The notes below the pieces were generated by a model. The model ran no database searches. It was not told the DNA's origin and saw only the letters and a program-made list of their open reading frames with translations. Made by a program: the position numbers and the translations under genes. A DNA stretch of 64,000 nucleotides from JBQTIQ01 sp052387955. GTDB lineage: Bacteria > Actinomycetota > Acidimicrobiia > Acidimicrobiales > JACDCH01. This document shows, in pieces, positions 59,589 to 64,000 of the stretch (its first letter is position 1; every line of letters begins with the position of its first letter). Location of the stretch: contig JBQTIQ010000037.1 in assembly GCA_052387955.1 (NCBI GenBank), positions 28,293 through 92,292 of the forward strand, read 5' to 3'.

Positions 59589-59885
59589 TCAGATTCGGGA
59601 CTGGACCTCGGCGCCGGTGTCGAAGAAGGCGTCGAGGTACTCGGGCGGCGACATCGAGCTGTGGCGGAGCAACGAGAAGACCTCGGCGCCGTCACCGGGA
59701 GGGCCGGTCAGCTGGAACGCCTGGGCCAACCCGAGGTACTCGGCGCCGACCTCCTCGGCGTAGTCGACGGCTTCGGCCACGGCCCGGTCGGTGGCGCGGT
59801 CGAAGGACGCCTCCGACCACAGCGTGACCCGTTCCTTGTACTGGTCGTCCAAGCGGAACACGCATCGCACGGAGTACCAACGCAT
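59589..59885 (-). CDS. small protein resembling DUF4288
   Basis: The 98-residue protein begins MRWYSVRCVFRL and continues with a helix (YKERVTLWSEASFDRATDRAVAEAV), the look of DUF4288 proteins. No known function. It ends SRI. The start has no clear Shine-Dalgarno. It lies 48 bases downstream of the helicase stop on the same strand, so it may be part of that transcript. Confidence 0.65.
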   Translation of the reverse strand: MRWYSVRCVFRLDDQYKERVTLWSEASFDRATDRAVAEAVDYAEEVGAEYLGLAQAFQLTGPPGDGAEVFSLLRHSSMSPPEYLDAFFDTGAEVQSRI

Positions 59886-59932
59886 GGTCACCGTTTGCCC
59901 GCTGGGACCGCCGGCTACACCACTCGGCCCGG

Positions 59933-61408
59933 TCAGGAGACCGGTTGGGACAGGGACAAGGCCCGGACGTTGACGGCTTGCTCGCCTCGCCGGCCGGGCT
60001 CGACGTCGAACTCGACCCGCTGTCCGGCTTGGAGGGTACGGAAACCTTCGCCGGCGATGTTCTGGTAGTGCACGAAGAGATCGGAGCCGTCGTCGCGGGC
60101 GATGAACCCGTAGCCCTTCCGGGCATCGAAGTACTTGACCGAGCCGTTCGGCGCCGAACGACGGGAACGGGCCCGCTCGGGCCGTGCCTTGCCCCGCGGG
60201 CGGCGTTCCGGGCCCCGGTTGTCGACCGCCGGTCGTGCGGGCTGCTTCTTCGGGGTTGGCGGCGCTGGTTCGAGGACCGGGGCCGCCGGCGCCGGTGCCG
60301 ACGAACGGGACGGGGCGACCGGGTTGCGACGGACCTCGACGTCGAGCGCCCGGCGCATCGACTGGACCGCGGCCCGCACGTCGGGCGTCACCAGGGACAC
60401 CACCAGCCCGTCCGCTCCGGCCCTGCCGGTACGGCCCGAGCGGTGGACATAGGCCTTGGCGTCCTCGGGCGGGTCGAAGTGCACGACGCAGTCGACGCCC
60501 TCGACGTGCAGGCCCCGGGCGGCGACATCGGTGGCCACCAGCGCGCTGGTACGCCCACCGGCGAACCCGGCCAGCGCCGTCTGGCGCTGGGGTTGGCTGC
60601 GCCGGCCGTGCAGCGGGGCGGCGTCGACGCCAGCCGCCCGCAGGCGGGCGGTGAGCCGGTCGGCCCCGTGACAGGTTCGGCAGAACACGATGGTGCGCCG
60701 GTTGGCGGCGGCCAGTTCGACGGTGGCCGACACCCGGTCGTCCTTGCCGACGTCGACGAAACGGTGCTCGACATCGCCGTGGTCGTCGTCGGGGAAGACC
60801 TCGTGGCGGACCGGGTTGCGCTGGTAGCGCCGGATGAGGGCGTCGACGTCGCCGTCGAGGGTCGCCGAGAAGAGAAGGGTCTGACGGTCGGGCCGGGTGC
60901 GGTCGACGAGGCGGCGCACGGCGGGCAGGAACCCCATGTCGGCCATGCGGTCGGCCTCGTCGATCACCACCATGCTGACGTCGTCGAGGTGGACGTCGGC
61001 CGAGGCCACCAGGTCCTCGAGGCGCCCGGGACAGGCGACCACGACGGCGACGCCCCGGGCCAGGGCCTTGCGCTGGGGCCCGTAGCCGGCGCCACCGAAG
61101 ACGGTGACGGTGCCGGTCCGGGGCGGGAGCAGTGCCGCCAGCTCGTCGCACACCTGTGAGGCGAGCTCACGGGTCGGGACCAGTACGAGGGCAACCGGAC
61201 GCCGCGGTGATGCCGGCCGCACTGTGGCGGCCAGGGCGATGGCGAAGGCCAGCGTCTTGCCCGAGCCGGTCGGGGCCCGCCCGCAGACGTCACGGCCGGC
61301 GAGGGCGTCGGGCAGGGTGGCGGCCTGGACCGGGAAGGGTTCGGCGAACCCGAGCTCGCTGAGGCGGCGCACGATGGCAGCGGGCACGCCGAGGGCGGCG
61401 AACGTCAA
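59933..61408 (-). CDS. DEAD-box RNA helicase fused to a cold-shock domain
   Basis: The 491-residue protein has the helicase motifs in order: PFPVQAATLPDALAGRD (Q), APTGSGKT (I), PTRELASQV (Ia), VVIDEADRM (II, DEAD), LFSATL (III), and HRSGRTGRAG (VI). After a basic linker a cold-shock domain follows at about 425-488 (GSVKYFDARKGYGFIARDDGSDLFVHY) with the RNP-1 (KGYGFI) and RNP-2 (DLFVHY) motifs. It should remodel RNA. CSD and DEAD helicase on one chain are rare; RNA chaperones are usually separate proteins. TTG start preceded by GGAG. Confidence 0.94.
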   Translation of the reverse strand: MTFAALGVPAAIVRRLSELGFAEPFPVQAATLPDALAGRDVCGRAPTGSGKTLAFAIALAATVRPASPRRPVALVLVPTRELASQVCDELAALLPPRTGTVTVFGGAGYGPQRKALARGVAVVVACPGRLEDLVASADVHLDDVSMVVIDEADRMADMGFLPAVRRLVDRTRPDRQTLLFSATLDGDVDALIRRYQRNPVRHEVFPDDDHGDVEHRFVDVGKDDRVSATVELAAANRRTIVFCRTCHGADRLTARLRAAGVDAAPLHGRRSQPQRQTALAGFAGGRTSALVATDVAARGLHVEGVDCVVHFDPPEDAKAYVHRSGRTGRAGADGLVVSLVTPDVRAAVQSMRRALDVEVRRNPVAPSRSSAPAPAAPVLEPAPPTPKKQPARPAVDNRGPERRPRGKARPERARSRRSAPNGSVKYFDARKGYGFIARDDGSDLFVHYQNIAGEGFRTLQAGQRVEFDVEPGRRGEQAVNVRALSLSQPVS

Positions 61409-61649
61409 GGACTACTCCGATCACGGGGGTGCCAGACCGGGACGGAGAAGCTCTCGAAACGGGCCGACCACCGGGGAATCCGGCGAATCAGCCAGGTTAC
61501 CGGGCCCGCGTCCGTACCCGTCGCTCTCGCCGGCGGCGGTCACCGCGCCGGGACCATTCCGGTGGGCCTCCACCGCCGACCGCGGCCGGCGGGCCCAGCC
61601 CTTGGCGATGAGCCGGGTTCATCGGTGAGTTCGCGACGCCGGCGCCGTC

Positions 61650-61697
61650 TTGTCTGCGAGGAGGGAGGTCGCCTTGTCTGCAAGGAGGGAGGTCGCG
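61650..61697 (+). repeat. 24-base tandem duplication carrying start and ribosome-binding site
   Basis: Two copies (61650-61673 and 61674-61697) of TTGTCTGC(G/A)AGGAGGGAGGTCGC, in frame. Each has a TTG codon and an AGGAGGGAGG Shine-Dalgarno, so both TTGs and the GTG at 61701 are candidate starts. Confidence 0.85.
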
Positions 61698-61700
61698 CTG

Positions 61701-62036
61701 GTGCCGAAGCGAACGGGATGGGGCTGGGTCGAGCTCTTCGCCGGCGACGGTGACGCGGTGGCATCCTGGCCGATCGAGGGCGCCGGCCGGCCCGACCTGG
61801 CGGTGGTGGAGGCGTTGGCCCGTCTGCAGATGAAGGCGCGCCGGTCGGGCTTCACCCTCCGCTTGCGTGAGCCCAGCGCCGAGCTGGCCCGCTTGCTCGA
61901 CCTGGTCGGGTTGGCGGACGTGGTCGGCGGGGCCTCTCCCTCAGGGATCGAGGCGGGCGGGAAGGCCGAAGGCGGCGAAGAGGTCGAGGTCCATGAAATC
62001 GAGGAAGTTGTGGTGCCCGACGATCCGGTCGCCTGA
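61701..62036 (+). CDS. STAS-like protein
   Basis: The 111-residue protein has the strand-helix alternation and end of STAS domains: WPIEGAGRPDLAVVEALARLQMKARRSG and LRLREPSAELARLLDLVGLADVV. Such proteins bind anti-sigma kinases or sense small molecules. The first strands of a typical STAS are shortened. The start is taken at GTG 61701, preceded by AGGAGGGAGG, but the 24-base duplication upstream gives two in-frame alternatives. Its C-terminus (VEVHEIEEVVV) overlaps the convergent sigma gene by 96 bases. Confidence 0.7.
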   Translation: MPKRTGWGWVELFAGDGDAVASWPIEGAGRPDLAVVEALARLQMKARRSGFTLRLREPSAELARLLDLVGLADVVGGASPSGIEAGGKAEGGEEVEVHEIEEVVVPDDPVA

Positions 62037-63041
62037 CGTCTCGATGACCTGGATGGCCCACGGGGAGTAGCCGCCGGCCGGGTCGGGTTTGTAGGAACCG
62101 AAGGCGGCACCGCCGTTGGCCGCCGTCGGCACCAGCAGCGAGCCCCGGCACCCGATCCCCTGGCCGAGGAAGAAGTGCCCGATCTCGGACGGGCCCCGCA
62201 GCCAGAGCGGGAAGGGCGGCATCGACAGCACCGCGTCCTCGTGGAGGAGCTCGACCAGCCGGGGGATGTCGTAGCGCTCGAAGGCGTCGACGTACCGGGC
62301 CAGCAGCTCGCGCTGGTCGACGTCGACGGGGTCGGCGGCGGCGGCCGCGGTGTCGCGGGTACGGGCCGCCAGCGTGGCCCGCGCCCGCTGCAGGGCGCTG
62401 TTCACCGAAGCCACGCTGGTGTCGAGCAGTTCGGCGACCTCGCTCGCCTGCCAGCGCAGGACCTCGCGCAGGATCAGCACCGCCCGCTGCCGGGCCGGGA
62501 GGTGCTGCAGGGCTGCGACGAAGGCGAGACGGATGGTCTCGCGCGTCTCGGTCAGCTCGGCCGGGTCGCCTTCGGGGGGCAGGACCCGGCTGTCGGGTAC
62601 GGGCTGGACCCAGGCGTGCTCGGGGAGCATCGGCCCGAGGTCCGAATCGGCGCTCGACGACGGCCCGAGGTCCATGGGCCGGGCCCGGCGGTCACGGCCG
62701 TGCACGGCGTCGAGGCAGACGTTGGTGGCGATGCGGTACAGCCACGAACGCAACGAGGAGCGGCCTTCGAAGCGGTCGAGGGCGCGCCACGCCCGCACCA
62801 TCGTCTCCTGCACGGCGTCGTCGGCCTCGAACCCCGAGCCGAGCATCCGGTAGCAGTACCCGGTCAGTTCCCGGCGGTACTGCTCGAGGTCCTCGGCCCG
62901 GGCCTGGGGCCGCTCGGCGGTAGCGGTGGCGGTGTCGTCGGGACGTACGGCCATGGCCGTGGATCCTACGGCGGTGCCCTCCGGCCGTGGGGCCAGGCCG
63001 GCGCTCGCCGTCCGGGTGCTGTCGTCGACCAGGGTCGGCAC
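61941..63041 (-). CDS. SigG-type sigma factor with C-terminal SnoaL-like domain
   Basis: The 366-residue protein has sigma region 2 (YRRELTGYCYRMLGSGFEADDAVQETMVRAWRAL) and region 4 (LPARQRAVLILREVLRWQASEVAELLDTSVASVNSALQRARATLAAR), then an NTF2/SnoaL-like domain of about 130 residues (VDAFERYDIPRLVELLHEDAVLSMPPFPLWLRG). This is the SigG/TIGR02960 architecture. The GTG start at 63041 follows GGAGGAGG; an ATG at 62954 is a second option. It overlaps the convergent STAS gene. No anti-sigma is next to it. Confidence 0.92.
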   Translation of the reverse strand: MPTLVDDSTRTASAGLAPRPEGTAVGSTAMAVRPDDTATATAERPQARAEDLEQYRRELTGYCYRMLGSGFEADDAVQETMVRAWRALDRFEGRSSLRSWLYRIATNVCLDAVHGRDRRARPMDLGPSSSADSDLGPMLPEHAWVQPVPDSRVLPPEGDPAELTETRETIRLAFVAALQHLPARQRAVLILREVLRWQASEVAELLDTSVASVNSALQRARATLAARTRDTAAAAADPVDVDQRELLARYVDAFERYDIPRLVELLHEDAVLSMPPFPLWLRGPSEIGHFFLGQGIGCRGSLLVPTAANGGAAFGSYKPDPAGGYSPWAIQVIETSGDRIVGHHNFLDFMDLDLFAAFGLPARLDP

Positions 63042-63220
63042 GGTCGTCCTCCTCCGTCGTCGCGCCCGCGGGCCGCGGGTGCCTCCAGCGGATAGGACTG
63101 CGCCGGCGCCGCCGACTCATCGCTGCCGGCGGCGAAGAGTCAGGGCCGGCGGTTCCCCTGGGGCACCGGTCTCGTCGACAGCTCCGGCGTGGGGAGGGAC
63201 CACAACAGGCGCTTCGGATT

Positions 63221-63320
63221 TCAGCGGGGTGTGATCGTGGCGAGTAGGTCCCAGTTGGGTCGGCCGGCGTAGAGCAGCACCCGTATCCGGTAGTTGCGGA
63301 ACCGGGTGAAGCCGAGGAAT
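63221..63320 (-). pseudogene. ISL3-like transposase remnant (C-terminal end)
   Basis: The minus strand reads about 32 codons (FLGFTRFRNYRIRVLLYAG, then RPNWDLLATITPR) and a TGA at 63221. The RFRNYRIRVLLYAG pattern resembles the end of ISL3 transposases. It is cut off just where the IS256-like element begins (about 63320). 63042-63220 shows no gene. Confidence 0.55.
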
Positions 63321-63352
63321 AGTCAATACCTGTGGATCGGCTTGCTCGCTGA

Positions 63353-64000
63353 TCACGCGACGGCTTCTTGGTCCTGTAGTTCGCGCTCGACGATCACCCC
63401 CTTGTCGAAGCGTGCGCCGGCCCGGACGAGGGCGACGAGGTGCGGCCCGTTCACGGCCCGCCAGCGGGTCTCGGCGGCTTCGATCAGCTTGAAGGCCGTG
63501 GCGAGCCCGGCGGCTCGGGAGCCGGGGCCCTTGGTCACCTTGGTGCGCAGCCGCACGGTCGAGAACGTGGACTCGATCGGGTTGGTGGTCTTGAGGTGCA
63601 GCCAGTGCTCGGCGGGGAAGTCGAAGAAGGCGAGCAACGGGTCGACGTCGTGGACGATCTTGGCGACCGCCTTGGGCCACTTCGCTGCGAACTCGTGCGC
63701 GAACGCGTCGACCGCTCGCACGGCGTGCTCGCGGTCCTCAGCGTCACGGATCTCGGCCAGCATCTTCTTGGCTGTCGGCTGGGCCGACTTCGGCAGGGCG
63801 TTGAGGACGTTGGCGACCTTGTGCACCCAGCACCGCTGTCCCCGCGTCGCCGGGAACACCTCGCGCAATGCGCCCCAGAACCCCAGCGCCCCGTCGCCGA
63901 CGGCGAGCATCGGCGCTCGCATCCCGCGGCGGCGGAGGTCCCGCAGCAGGTCAGCCCAGGACTCGGTCGACTCCCGGTAGCCGTCGGCGATGGCGACGAG
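63353..64000 (-). CDS. IS256 family transposase, C-terminal part (5' end beyond window)
   Basis: The visible 216 codons match IS256/Mutator transposases: AVGDGALGFWGALREVFPATRGQRCWVHKVANVLNALP and WLHLKTTNPIESTFSTVRLRTKVTKG, with the conserved W-V-H-K and the NPIEST block. The family's DDE acidic residues fall partly in the missing N-terminal part; the visible D in GDGALG and E in NPIEST are two of the three. The frame is open into base 64000. It has inserted next to an older ISL3 fragment. Confidence 0.9.
   Translation of the reverse strand, partial: LVAIADGYRESTESWADLLRDLRRRGMRAPMLAVGDGALGFWGALREVFPATRGQRCWVHKVANVLNALPKSAQPTAKKMLAEIRDAEDREHAVRAVDAFAHEFAAKWPKAVAKIVHDVDPLLAFFDFPAEHWLHLKTTNPIESTFSTVRLRTKVTKGPGSRAAGLATAFKLIEAAETRWRAVNGPHLVALVRAGARFDKGVIVERELQDQEAVA

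Noticed and set aside
63117..63680. Frame overlapping the IS256 transposase on the minus strand
   Set aside because: It is an off-frame shadow of the transposase; the ISL3-like text is in a different frame near 63221-63320.
1..64000. CRISPR array, tRNA or rRNA genes
   Set aside because: No regularly spaced direct repeats of CRISPR type and no cloverleaf or rRNA-like sequence were recognised.

Overview
The window is high-GC bacterial chromosome, visually around 70% G+C, with strong G/C third-position bias, many GTG/TTG starts, ATGA/GTGA gene overlaps and several promoters with a -10 box six bases before the start codon. This points to an actinobacterium. The mix of actinobacterial families (SigJ/ECF41 and SigG-type sigma factors, NYN/PIN-like and STAS-like small proteins, WYL and LuxR regulators) is compatible with Acidimicrobiia, but that is inference, not proof. 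No rRNA, tRNA or CRISPR array was seen.

Layout. 0-2.9 kb: an ECF sigma/anti-sigma pair, a TrmA-family RNA methyltransferase and ribulose-phosphate 3-epimerase. 3.0-10.0 kb: two divergently transcribed caspase-fold proteases (a CHAT protein and a C14 metacaspase-like protein) followed by a CHAP-type wall hydrolase. 10.1-34.8 kb: a large Ter/TelA stress island. It holds five TerD-family proteins plus a TerD-vWA fusion, two TerA-like domains, TerB, TelA, the Ter-associated biosynthetic set (HAD phosphatase, StiP/PRTase-like protein, PRTase-TRSP protein, C-C bond lyase), a Ca2+-type P-ATPase, and a dedicated GrpE-Hsp70-zinc ribbon/FN3 operon. YceI and a VapBC module sit inside it.

34.8-39.1 kb: Rieske protein, Fur-family regulator with candidate operators, catalase, glutamate dehydrogenase. 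39.7-42.4 kb: ECF sigma factor, small partner protein and S8 protease, with a 164-bp palindromic element between the first two. 42.5-50.5 kb: PhoU/RCK protein, ABC exporter with a frameshifted permease, WYL regulator, SLC41/MgtE-type transporter, DUF885 metallopeptidase, YbhB lipoprotein. 50.6-53.5 kb: two adjacent disrupted genes (LuxR regulator with an internal TAG, acyl-CoA dehydrogenase-like gene with a frameshift). 53.6-55.8 kb: FAD oxidoreductase with an ECF41-like promoter, followed by its ECF41/SigJ-type sigma factor. 56-62 kb: acylphosphatase, Ser/Thr kinase, small hypotheticals, a DEAD-box helicase fused to a cold-shock domain, a STAS-like protein and a SigG-type sigma factor. 63.2-64 kb: an ISL3 transposase remnant abutting an IS256 transposase cut by the window end.

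How the genes fit together: the left half looks like one stress-response locus. Calcium-binding TerD proteins, a calcium pump, TelA, a private chaperone pair and a nucleotide-like metabolite pathway lie next to two caspase-like proteases and a peptidoglycan hydrolase, an arrangement reminiscent of defence or programmed-death modules. Three families of dispersed intergenic hairpin repeats run through the window, and one has been captured into the end of a coding sequence.
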